Below are positions 14,075-21,935 of a DNA stretch of 25,876 nt, piece after piece. This DNA comes from JBEKSX01 sp049516635. GTDB lineage: Bacteria > Bacteroidota > Ignavibacteria > Tepidaquicellales > OLB5. Under the pieces are notes generated by a model. The model was not told the origin of the DNA. It searched no databases and saw nothing but the letters and a program-made list of their open reading frames with translations. Every line of letters begins with the position of its first letter. Position 1 is the stretch's first letter. The stretch spans positions 1-25,876 of the forward strand of contig JBEKSX010000040.1 of NCBI GenBank assembly GCA_049516635.1, in the 5' to 3' direction. The position numbers and the translations under genes are program-made.

Positions 14075-16930
14075 TCATCTTACTTTCAGAATACTCCTCG
14101 ATCTTAAAAGGTCCAGTTTCTCGTTATAGTAATTTTTAAAAGTAATATCAGTTGTATTTACCAGCTTATACTGAATCAGGTCTATCAAGTTCATGTTAAC
14201 GATCTCATCCCGGGAAATATCCTGAGTCAGGATTTTATCTATCACCTGCTTAAAAGCTTCATCGGGAAGTCCGTTCACGGAATTAAGGAATGCCTGAAAG
14301 GTTGTCCTATCCGATGAAATATTTGTTATTAGTTCATCTGTAAGCTTCGCAGGATATGCATTCCAATAATCTTTCAAAGCATCTGCTGACAGAAACCTTG
14401 CCCCGTAAAATTTATTCGAAAGAAGATTAAGCAAAGCATCGAGATTATTTTCTGTCCTGTAATTATGGAACGCATATGCAAGGTCTTTATTGAAAAGCTT
14501 GCGTGTGTTGTTCTCATTCGCGAGCTCGATAAGACGTTTGGATGCTGTCTCGATAAAAACTTTATCCGATGTATCAATCCTTATCTTCCCGAGCGCATTC
14601 AGTGCTGATGAGCGAACCCTCACATTATCGTCATAGGTCAGCTGCAGAAGAATTTCCTTCCCGGATAGATCCCTGGTTTCACCAAATATGTAGCAGGCGA
14701 AGCTTACTTCACTCTGGTTCATATCGGTTTTTCGGTTAATGTAATCCCTGAGCATATTATTTAGCGCATCGCTCATGGAAGTTTCAATTTTATGTGATAG
14801 GTTGATAAGCACGAGCGATTCGCGGGCATCATATGAACCGAGCTTGGTCAGTATATAATATGAAGAAGCCGAACTATCATCGACGAGATGATTGAACCCA
14901 TACTGCTGCCATAGAGAAAAACGGGGTTCGATGGTCTTTGCCATGGTGAAGTAATCATCGATTGAGAACGCCCCTTCCCCCTTTTGATTTAGTGCAGGTA
15001 AAGTATCCAGAGGAACTTTGTAAAAATTTCCGCTCACCTGTGAAGGCAGATCTGCGGGATAAAAATCATTCCTCACTCCCCACGTGGAAGTGTTCGAGAT
15101 GGTGCTGTCGGGTCCTGCAGTTGAATAAAAATCATTGCCGGACATATCGAGGAATATCCCGATGCTTCCGTATTCCCTGCGGGGGTTACCGTAGCCGCGT
15201 GTATTATTCATGTCTTTGGTAAGATAGCCATCTATTCCGCTTTCATCTATCAGCATTCCGATCCCGTCCGCACTGCCGGCACCCTGGGAGAGAGAATAAG
15301 CGGAGTAATTATCATTGCCTTTCACATCATACAGCAGACCGAATCCGAAGTCGTGCCCGCATCCCTGTGAAACGCCATCGGACTGGTAGAAATCCCAGCC
15401 GTCATAATCCTTAAGCAGACCGATGGCAAGGTGAATACCCGCACCCTGGGCATACTGATAGCCGTTGTATTTATCATGACCGGACTTATCCACAATGGCT
15501 CCGAGCGAATACCAGTAAGCTCCCCCCTGCCCGAATATATCGCAGTTGTAAATATCATTCCCCGCTCCTTCAATTATTAAACCGATACCCCCCGCATAGA
15601 AAGGACGTAATCCGAGCCCGTAACCCTGGCACATCGAGACGTAATGATCGTTATATCTTCCGATGTCCAATGCACGTGCATCTACAAGATAGGAATCGTT
15701 GCCCGTGTTATCTACAATAACACCAATTCCTTCCGTCATTCCGAATCCTTCGCCGTATGAATTTGCTATGTAGAAATCATTTCCGCTTCTATCCACAACA
15801 GCTCCGACACCAAAGCTCGCAGCCCCAATGGTGAAGTATATTCCATGATAGGTATCGTTCCCGCTTTCATCATAGAGCAGACCGAGTCCGCAGATCGCAG
15901 AACCGAGGGAAACATCCTTTCCATTATAAGTATCATCTCCCGATTTATCGAAAATAAAACCGGATGAGAAAAGAGAGCCGGCGAGAGAGTAGTTTGAATT
16001 CGAGGAATAGAAATCATTTCCTGAAAGGTCGATGATACAGGAAAAATTATTAGCGAACTCACCATTAGTGAACTCAGAATGAGAAAGTTTATAAACATCA
16101 TCTCCGCCGAAGTCGATAATGATAGCGTAATCACCGTTATAAGTATTATTTCCGGGTCCGCCTATAGCTATCTTTTTTCCGTCAACTTCGGTTTCAAGAA
16201 CGAAATCATCCGGATACCCTTTATTCTTGAAACGGTCGATAAGGTCTTTTTTATTTTGTGAAAGAAATTGGTATAGTTGATAATAAAAAGAAAGATCATC
16301 CATGGAATAACTGTAGATGAGATTTCTATCGACTTTGCTCAGCAGGTCCATGGTTCTTTTCGTTACTGCTGTTGATGAATCCCTTTCACGGTTATACTTG
16401 AAAATGTCAAAATTCGAAGGATCGTCATTATCCGATTCTTCGAGTATGGATAGTATGTTTTTTTCAAGAAAATTAATTTCATCTTTCGAAAATACCTTCA
16501 GTAAATTCTTTTGATCCTCCCCTGATCTCTTAAATCTATTTTCAAGCAGCTTAATCAATTTATCCGGGTCCTTCGGAAAGGTATATTGCTTAAATTCGAT
16601 GTTCAAGCTGTCAAAGCTGATATCCTTAAATAATTTCATAATGAGAGCTTGCAGTTCAAGGTCTTTATATCCCATAATTGTATCTAGAAAAGCAAATGAT
16701 GAAAGCGGGTTTATCATCATATCTCTCACAAGAGGAAGCATGAGCTTAGAATCGTTTGTAGGTGATTTTTCTGCAGCGCTGAAAAAATCTATGGGGATAG
16801 TAATATCATCTCTTGTTAACCCGCGGTAAGACAGAGTATAATCGAGAACGGAGTTCATATCCTGTTGTGCAAGTGAAATCTGAATTGCACAGACAATTAG
16901 TAAGATTATGATTATTTTGAATTTACGCAT
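14075..16930 (-). CDS. Large exported protein with G-N-D-x-Y repeats and a HEAT-like C-terminus
   Basis: I do not recognise a named family. The 951-residue protein starts with a Sec signal peptide (MRKFKIIIILLIVCAIQISLA). Residues about 25-240 are predicted mainly helical and charged. Residues 260-602 hold at least twelve copies of a unit close to G-x-G-x-[LIV]-[LIV]-x-D-x-S-G-N-D-x-Y, with the GxDxY cores at 276, 304, 331, 357, 383, 410, 457, 484, 511, 538, 565 and 598; the step is 26-28 residues except for two insertions. Such regularity suggests a beta-solenoid, and the Asp/Asn-Gly turns could bind calcium. Residues about 740-860 look like HEAT-type helical repeats (DDNVRVRSSALNALGKI). No T9SS sorting domain or membrane anchor is seen, so it is probably periplasmic. 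It faces msrA and is divergent from a lipoprotein gene. Confidence 0.85.
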   Translation of the reverse strand: MRKFKIIIILLIVCAIQISLAQQDMNSVLDYTLSYRGLTRDDITIPIDFFSAAEKSPTNDSKLMLPLVRDMMINPLSSFAFLDTIMGYKDLELQALIMKLFKDISFDSLNIEFKQYTFPKDPDKLIKLLENRFKRSGEDQKNLLKVFSKDEINFLEKNILSILEESDNDDPSNFDIFKYNRERDSSTAVTKRTMDLLSKVDRNLIYSYSMDDLSFYYQLYQFLSQNKKDLIDRFKNKGYPDDFVLETEVDGKKIAIGGPGNNTYNGDYAIIIDFGGDDVYKLSHSEFTNGEFANNFSCIIDLSGNDFYSSNSNYSLAGSLFSSGFIFDKSGDDTYNGKDVSLGSAICGLGLLYDESGNDTYHGIYFTIGAASFGVGAVVDRSGNDFYIANSYGEGFGMTEGIGVIVDNTGNDSYLVDARALDIGRYNDHYVSMCQGYGLGLRPFYAGGIGLIIEGAGNDIYNCDIFGQGGAYWYSLGAIVDKSGHDKYNGYQYAQGAGIHLAIGLLKDYDGWDFYQSDGVSQGCGHDFGFGLLYDVKGNDNYSAYSLSQGAGSADGIGMLIDESGIDGYLTKDMNNTRGYGNPRREYGSIGIFLDMSGNDFYSTAGPDSTISNTSTWGVRNDFYPADLPSQVSGNFYKVPLDTLPALNQKGEGAFSIDDYFTMAKTIEPRFSLWQQYGFNHLVDDSSASSYYILTKLGSYDARESLVLINLSHKIETSMSDALNNMLRDYINRKTDMNQSEVSFACYIFGETRDLSGKEILLQLTYDDNVRVRSSALNALGKIRIDTSDKVFIETASKRLIELANENNTRKLFNKDLAYAFHNYRTENNLDALLNLLSNKFYGARFLSADALKDYWNAYPAKLTDELITNISSDRTTFQAFLNSVNGLPDEAFKQVIDKILTQDISRDEIVNMNLIDLIQYKLVNTTDITFKNYYNEKLDLLRSRSILKVR
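15125..16153 (-). repeat. Coding region of the 26-27-residue G-N-D-x-Y repeats
   Basis: This stretch encodes residues 260-602 of the 951-residue protein. Unit cores are GDDVY, GNDFY, GDDTY, GNDTY, GNDFY, GNDSY, GNDIY, GHDKY, GWDFY, GNDNY, GIDGY and GNDFY, plus a degenerate GNNTY at 260. The nucleotide sequence is not visibly repetitive between units, so the array is old and kept at the protein level. Confidence 0.8.
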
Positions 16931-16991
16931 ATAGTATTCGGAACAATTTAGGTAAAAATAAAGAGAAAAAACGTAATTTTATGTGCAAAAC

Positions 16992-17048
16992 AAGGGAGCA
17001 ATTGCTACTGCATTCACTAAGGTTTTCGATAAATGTTCTTGCTCCCTT
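16992..17048. repeat. Perfect 10-bp inverted repeat with a 37-base loop
   Basis: AAGGGAGCAA (16992-17001) pairs with TTGCTCCCTT (17039-17048). The left arm also overlaps a local palindrome AGCAATTGCT (16997-17006), so two alternative folds exist. It lies between divergent genes, about 62 bases from the repeat-protein start and 65 from the DUF4349 start, so a shared control role is possible. Confidence 0.55.
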
Positions 17049-17112
17049 ATCTACTGAAACAATTCATTATTTCTAGGAGTATACTTATTAAACTTAAAAT
17101 AATAGGGGTAAA

Positions 17113-18054
17113 ATGAAAATAAACAGTATTCTCGCAATAACACTTATCGCTTTTCTAACCGCATCGTATTCAGGATGCGGTAACAAAGATTCACAGACAC
17201 AGAAACAAATTCAGGTAAATAACGAAACAACATTGCCGGAGAAAGATGAGCTCTCAGGTAAGACAAGCGCGCCTTACACAATGCAGGTTGATATGACCAA
17301 AAATCAGGTCTCGGAAGATAAGACGTTAACCGAAAAAGAACTTTATAACACACAGGATAAAAGAATGATAATCCGCTCCGGAACGATGAGCATGGAAGTC
17401 GATAAATATGATGAGACCGAGAGCAAGGTAAAAGAAATCGTGAAAGGGTTCGGAGGATACGTCACAAATACATCATCTACATTGAACGCAAACGGGAAGA
17501 AACAGGGATCGGTCACGGTACGTGTGGCGTCGGATAAGTTCGATGCGATGATAGCAGAGATATCAAAGATAGGAAAAGTGATGAACCAAAACATTACCGG
17601 CAAAGACGTAACCGAAGAATATATGGATGCGGATGCACGTTTAAAGACTCAGAAGGAACTGGAATCGCGTTTACTTAATCTACTAGCAGAGAAAACCGCG
17701 AAATTAACCGATGTTGTGGAAGTGGAACAGAAGCTATCCAATGTAAGAGAGGTTATAGAACGCACACAGGGAAGGATGAGATACCTGAAAGACCAGGCAT
17801 CGTACTCTACCCTTACAATCTCTATATCCGAACCCGGTTTACTTGTTATATCAACTGGAGGAGGATTTTTTTATGAGATCGGTGAAGGGTTCAACAAGGG
17901 GTTAAAGGGATTCACTTCAGTCTTGAGCGGTTTAATAACAGTAGTAATAGCCCTGCTGCCCTTGATAGTATTAGCATTCATAGCAATATATTTCACAATA
18001 AAATATATCAAGAGAAAAAAAGCTTTGAAGGTTCAGACAGAGGTGCAAAAATAA
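17113..18054 (+). CDS. DUF4349 domain lipoprotein
   Basis: A 313-residue envelope protein. The N-terminal signal peptide ends in a lipobox (TASYSGC, Cys22). A low-complexity linker runs to about 80, followed by the DUF4349 domain: RMIIRSGTMSMEVDKY, then GFGGYVTNTSS, GSVTVRVASDKFDAMI, the NITGKDVTEEYMDADARLKTQ block and a coiled-coil-like stretch (about 180-225), ending YSTLTISISEPG. Close to the C-terminus is one hydrophobic segment (about 268-295) followed by the basic tail YIKRKKALK. Members are widespread and of unknown function, with a proposed structural or signalling role at the membrane. If both anchors are used, the domain would span between lipid anchor and membrane helix. An alternative is that the N-terminal segment is a plain signal peptide. 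Confidence 0.85.
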   Translation: MKINSILAITLIAFLTASYSGCGNKDSQTQKQIQVNNETTLPEKDELSGKTSAPYTMQVDMTKNQVSEDKTLTEKELYNTQDKRMIIRSGTMSMEVDKYDETESKVKEIVKGFGGYVTNTSSTLNANGKKQGSVTVRVASDKFDAMIAEISKIGKVMNQNITGKDVTEEYMDADARLKTQKELESRLLNLLAEKTAKLTDVVEVEQKLSNVREVIERTQGRMRYLKDQASYSTLTISISEPGLLVISTGGGFFYEIGEGFNKGLKGFTSVLSGLITVVIALLPLIVLAFIAIYFTIKYIKRKKALKVQTEVQK

Positions 18055-18069
18055 GAATTACTTCAGATA

Positions 18070-18105
18070 GGACAGTTCGCTTAGCAAGGCGAACTGTCCC
18101 TTGCT
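18070..18105 (+). terminator. Strong hairpin after the DUF4349 gene, with an alternative fold
   Basis: GGACAGTTCGC (18070-18080) and GCGAACTGTCC (18089-18099) form a perfect 11-bp stem with an 8-base loop, 15 bases after the stop codon. The following bases, CTTGCTTTG, are only moderately T-rich. AGCAAGG (18083-18089) can instead pair with CCTTGCT (18099-18105), a fold that excludes the first. Confidence 0.6.
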
Positions 18106-18198
18106 TTGTGATTTCCTATAGAACAATCAAAAAGAAATTAACCCCTCAAAAACAATAGATTAATCAATAATTTGCTTAAATTTATGTTTTTTCCAAAG

Positions 18199-18212
18199 AA
18201 AGTTGGAACTTT
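18199..18212. promoter_or_regulatory. Dyad AAAGTT-GG-AACTTT upstream of the suf promoter
   Basis: AAAGTT (18199-18204) and AACTTT (18207-18212) are a near-continuous palindrome 8 bases ahead of the suf -35 box, followed by more T. It could be a regulator site or a remnant terminator from the gene before. Confidence 0.3.
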
Positions 18213-18214
18213 TT

Positions 18215-18248
18215 TAATCTTGACTTTTTTGTATAGATTAGATATATT
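18215..18248 (+). promoter_or_regulatory. suf operon promoter with overlapping dyad
   Basis: TTGACT (18220-18225), a 17-base spacer and TATATT (18243-18248) make a strong sigma70-type promoter, with transcription starting near 18255 and a leader of about 32 bases. TAATCT (18215-18220) and AGATTA (18235-18240) form a 6-bp inverted repeat across the -35 box and spacer. That is where a repressor such as the Rrf2 protein encoded at the operon end would act; the assignment is inference. Confidence 0.65.
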
Positions 18249-18286
18249 AGAATTATGAATCTGATACAAACAAAGGAAAAACAGTA

Positions 18287-19732
18287 ATGTATACTGAAGA
18301 AAACTCAATAGAAGCGTTAGCAAACCAGGAATATAGGTATGGCTTCGAGACTGTCATCGAAAGCGATGAAGCTCCCCGCGGACTGAACGAGGACATCATC
18401 CGTCTGATTTCGCTGAAAAAAGGAGAACCTGAATGGATGACGGAGTGGCGGCTGAAAGCTTACCGGCACTGGCAGACTTTGACCGAACCGACATGGGCGA
18501 ATATTCATCACCCCCCTATCGATTACCAGGATATAATTTACTACTCGGCGCCGAAGCAGAAAAAAGGACCGGGGAGTCTTGAAGAAGTTGACCCGGAGCT
18601 TTTGAGAACTTTCGAAAAGCTGGGTATTTCGCTTGAAGAGCAAAAGAGATTATCCGGTGTAGCGGTCGATGCGGTATTCGACAGCGTTTCGGTTGCGACA
18701 ACATATAAAGAGAAATTATCGGAACTCGGCATCATTTTCTCTTCGATGTCCGAAGCTATCAAGAATCATCCTGAGCTTGTGAGAAAATATTTGGGTTCTG
18801 TTGTGCCATACACAGATAACTTCTTTGCTGCATTAAATTCCGCTGTATTTACCGATGGTTCGTTCTGCTACATTCCGAAAGGTGTTAGATGTCCCATGGA
18901 ACTATCGACTTACTTCAGGATAAATGCGATGGACACGGGTCAGTTCGAAAGAACGTTGATAGTTGCTGATGATGAAGCTTACGTTAGTTACCTTGAAGGA
19001 TGTACTGCACCTATGCGTGATACAAACCAGCTTCACGCTGCTGTAGTTGAATTGGTTGCTCTCGATAACGCAACTGTGAAATATTCTACGGTTCAGAACT
19101 GGTACCCGGGTGACAAGAACGGCACCGGCGGTATATATAACTTCGTTACAAAACGCGGAGCGTGCAGAGGTGTTAATTCTAAAATTACGTGGACGCAGGT
19201 GGAAACCGGTTCTGCTATCACATGGAAGTATCCGGGATGCATACTGCAGGGCGATAATTCCATCGGTGAATTTTATTCGGTTGCGGTTGTCAACAACTAC
19301 CAGCAGGCAGACACGGGAACTAAGATGATACATCTCGGAAAGAACACGAGAAGCACAGTTGTATCAAAAGGTATCTCGGCAGGAAAGGGAAACAATTCAT
19401 ACAGGGGACAGATAAAAGTAACCAGGAATGCGGACAATGCAAGGAATTTTACACAGTGTGATTCATTACTGCTTGGCGATAAATGCGGGGCGCATACATT
19501 CCCCTACATCGAAGTTAGCAACCCGACAGCGAAAGTAGAACACGAAGCAACAACATCGAAGATCGGCGAGGACCAGATATTTTATCTGAAGCAGAGAGGA
19601 ATATCGCAGGAAGATGCGGTGAACATGATCGTGAACGGTTACTGTAAGGAAGTTTTCAAAGAGCTGCCAATGGAGTTTGCCGTAGAAGCGCAGAAGCTTT
19701 TGAGTGTAAGTCTTGAAGGCAGTGTAGGTTGA
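18287..19732 (+). CDS. sufB: Fe-S cluster assembly scaffold protein SufB
   Basis: SufB is the scaffold on which new Fe-S clusters form in the SufBC2D complex; it receives persulfide sulfur from SufE. The 481-residue protein matches the family throughout, including YLEGCTAPMRDTNQLHAAVVEL (Cys239, the likely sulfur entry residue), the beta-helix core, and ARNFTQCDSLLLGDKCGAHTFPYIEV with Cys391 and Cys400, then KVEHEATTSKIGEDQIFYL. Those long blocks are nearly invariant in SufB and set it apart from SufD. AAAGGA lies upstream of ATG 18287. It is the first gene of the operon, 85 bases before sufC, the widest gap among the early genes. Confidence 0.97.
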   Translation: MYTEENSIEALANQEYRYGFETVIESDEAPRGLNEDIIRLISLKKGEPEWMTEWRLKAYRHWQTLTEPTWANIHHPPIDYQDIIYYSAPKQKKGPGSLEEVDPELLRTFEKLGISLEEQKRLSGVAVDAVFDSVSVATTYKEKLSELGIIFSSMSEAIKNHPELVRKYLGSVVPYTDNFFAALNSAVFTDGSFCYIPKGVRCPMELSTYFRINAMDTGQFERTLIVADDEAYVSYLEGCTAPMRDTNQLHAAVVELVALDNATVKYSTVQNWYPGDKNGTGGIYNFVTKRGACRGVNSKITWTQVETGSAITWKYPGCILQGDNSIGEFYSVAVVNNYQQADTGTKMIHLGKNTRSTVVSKGISAGKGNNSYRGQIKVTRNADNARNFTQCDSLLLGDKCGAHTFPYIEVSNPTAKVEHEATTSKIGEDQIFYLKQRGISQEDAVNMIVNGYCKEVFKELPMEFAVEAQKLLSVSLEGSVG

Positions 19733-19785
19733 TATTACAAATAAAAAGTTTTAATTAATTGAATCTATAAATAAAAATTCTCTTC

Positions 19786-19817
19786 ATCCCTCCTTTGGAG
19801 GGAAAGAGGGAGGCTAA
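19786..19817 (+). repeat. Palindromic repeat that supplies the sufC ribosome site
   Basis: CCCTCC (19788-19793) / GGAGGG (19797-19802) with loop TTT is followed by AAAGAGGGAGGCTAA directly before ATG 19818. The plan, stem then A-rich linker then G-run, is that of the repeats at 44, 464 and 915. The AGGGAGG part (19807-19813) is the only ribosome binding site candidate for sufC. Confidence 0.55.
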
Positions 19818-20582
19818 ATGCTAAAAGTAAAAGACCTATATGTAAGCGTTGAAAACAAAGAGATACTCAGGGGTGTAAACCTTGAGATCAATCTCAATGA
19901 AGTCCATGCTATCATGGGACCGAACGGTTCAGGAAAAAGTACGCTGGCTAATGTAATTGCCGGCAAAGAAGGATATACGGTTACTTCCGGCGAAATAATT
20001 TACGAAGGAAAGAACCTGCTGGAGATGTCTCCCGAGGACAGGGCGAGAGAAGGCGTGTTCCTTGCTTTTCAGTATCCTGTGGAGATACCCGGCGTGAGCA
20101 ATGCAACGTTTCTCAGAACAGCTTTAAATGAGATCAGGAAATACAAAGGAGAGAAAGAGATGGATGCGAGGGAATTCCTGGCATACATGCGTGACAAGAT
20201 GAAAACGATCGAAATGGACGAAACATTGATAAACCGTCCTGTAAACCACGGTTTTTCGGGCGGTGAAAAGAAGAAGAACGAGATCTTCCAGCTGGCGATG
20301 CTTCAACCGAAGCTTGCGATGCTTGACGAAACAGATTCAGGGTTAGATATAGATGCACTGAAGATAGTAGCTCACGGAGTGAACAAATTCCACAATATGA
20401 ATAACTCAGTTGTTGTTGTCACGCATTACCAGCGTCTGCTCAATTATATTGTGCCTGATTTTGTACATGTACTTATAGACGGCAAGATAGTGAAATCGGG
20501 AGGAAAAGAACTGGCTCTGGAACTCGAAGAAAAGGGATACGACTGGGTCAGGGACGAGGAATCTGTTAAGGAAACATTATAA
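19818..20582 (+). CDS. sufC: Fe-S assembly ATPase SufC
   Basis: The ABC-type ATPase of the SufBCD complex; ATP binding drives the rearrangement that opens the SufB-SufD interface for cluster building. At 254 residues it has Walker A GPNGSGKST (34-42), Q-loop Gln85 in FQYP, signature FSGGE (146-150) followed by the Suf-type KKKNE, Walker B LAMLDE (166-171) with DSGLD, and switch His203 (VVTHYQRLL). The FSGGEKKKNEI block is diagnostic for SufC rather than a transporter ATPase. The start lies right behind a palindromic repeat. It ends 17 bases before sufD. Confidence 0.97.
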   Translation: MLKVKDLYVSVENKEILRGVNLEINLNEVHAIMGPNGSGKSTLANVIAGKEGYTVTSGEIIYEGKNLLEMSPEDRAREGVFLAFQYPVEIPGVSNATFLRTALNEIRKYKGEKEMDAREFLAYMRDKMKTIEMDETLINRPVNHGFSGGEKKKNEIFQLAMLQPKLAMLDETDSGLDIDALKIVAHGVNKFHNMNNSVVVVTHYQRLLNYIVPDFVHVLIDGKIVKSGGKELALELEEKGYDWVRDEESVKETL

Positions 20583-20599
20583 CGGAGACTGTAAACATT

Positions 20600-21922
20600 A
20601 TGAACTTTACTAAGCCGAAAGAAAAATATATAAATAATTTCAACGAGTTTGAAAAGAGTCTCAACGGAGAAGCCGATTCCTTACTTCACAGGATAAGGAA
20701 GAACGCTATTGAGGCTTTTGACAGGATGGATTTCCCTACGTTAAAGAATGAGGACTGGAAATATACCAGTGTATCTCCTATCCTTGAAAATAACTATGTA
20801 TCTAAAAAAGATACCGCAGGATCAGAATCTTTCAAAGCAAAGATCGAAGATCATCTGATCAAAGGTCTGGATGTGATTCTATTGGTTTTCATAAACGGAT
20901 CCTATTCGAAGGAACTCTCGAGAATACCGGATTTATCCGGCGGGGTAAAGATAGGCAGTTTTGCAGAGTCAGCCAGAAAAGACCCAGCTTTATTTAATGA
21001 ACACTTTGCTAAATACGCAAGGCTTGAGAACGGTTTCATAGCTTTGAACACTGCATTCGCCCAGGACGGAGCATTTATCTATATTCCCGATAATTATGTT
21101 TTAGAAACTCCGGTGCACATCCTGAACATATCAGGAACCCGGGGTGCAAATATTCTATCACAGCCGAGAAATCTGATCATAACAGGGAAGAGCTCCCGGC
21201 TCTGCATGATCGAAAGCTATCATAGTACAGAAAACGAAACAAATTTTACAAATGTTGTTACGGAAATTTCAGCAGGAGAAAATTCTAACATCGAGTTTTA
21301 TAAGATACAGGATGAAAGCAGCCGTGCATATCATGTATCGAAAACACAAGCAGAGCAAAAAAAGAACAGTAAGTTCACATCGTATACCGTAACAACGGGG
21401 GGCGGGCTTGTTAGGAATGATCTCAACACTTTATTGAATGCTGAGGGATGCGAATCACACTTTTTCGGCATTTACATTGGTGACGGAAAACAGCATATAG
21501 ATAATCATACAATGATCGACCATGCAAAACCGCGTTGTCTCAGCAATGAGCTTTATAAGGGCGTGATGGATGACGGGTCGCGTGCCGTGTTCAACGGTAA
21601 AGTATTCGTGAGACCCGATGCGCAGAAAACCAATGCATACCAATCGAACAAGAATATACTGTTATCAAAAGAAGCTCACGTAGATACTAAGCCCCAGCTT
21701 GAAATTTACGCAGATGATGTAAGATGTACACATGGTGCTACGGTCGGACAGCTTGATGAGGAATCGGTTTTTTATCTCCGTTCACGCGGAATATCTAAAG
21801 AAAATGCAGTTTCTGTTTTAATCAGAGCTTTTGCGAATGATATATTCGAAGAAATAAAAACAGAACAACTGAAGGAACATTTGAATAACATGATCTTCCG
21901 TAAACTAAAAGAAATTGTTTAA
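20600..21922 (+). CDS. sufD: Fe-S cluster assembly protein SufD
   Basis: SufD is the SufB paralogue that completes the SufBC2D scaffold and is needed for iron acquisition. The 440-residue protein shows the N-terminal helical part (FPTLKNEDWKYTSVSPILEN, a hallmark of SufD), the beta-helix centre, and the C-terminal block EIYADDVRCTHGATVGQLDEE with Cys376 and His378, followed by VFYLRSRGISKENAVSVL. The His in the CTHGATVG motif is the residue family studies place at the cluster-forming interface with SufB. It is divergent in the middle, as usual for SufD, but the ends are clear. It ends 13 bases before sufS. Confidence 0.95.
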   Translation: MNFTKPKEKYINNFNEFEKSLNGEADSLLHRIRKNAIEAFDRMDFPTLKNEDWKYTSVSPILENNYVSKKDTAGSESFKAKIEDHLIKGLDVILLVFINGSYSKELSRIPDLSGGVKIGSFAESARKDPALFNEHFAKYARLENGFIALNTAFAQDGAFIYIPDNYVLETPVHILNISGTRGANILSQPRNLIITGKSSRLCMIESYHSTENETNFTNVVTEISAGENSNIEFYKIQDESSRAYHVSKTQAEQKKNSKFTSYTVTTGGGLVRNDLNTLLNAEGCESHFFGIYIGDGKQHIDNHTMIDHAKPRCLSNELYKGVMDDGSRAVFNGKVFVRPDAQKTNAYQSNKNILLSKEAHVDTKPQLEIYADDVRCTHGATVGQLDEESVFYLRSRGISKENAVSVLIRAFANDIFEEIKTEQLKEHLNNMIFRKLKEIV

Positions 21923-21935
21923 ATGAGGGATAATT

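Noticed and set aside
14075..16930. RTX toxin or T1SS substrate
   Set aside because: The repeats have a 26-27-residue period rather than nine, the GGxGxD core is missing, and the protein has an N-terminal Sec signal instead of a C-terminal secretion signal.
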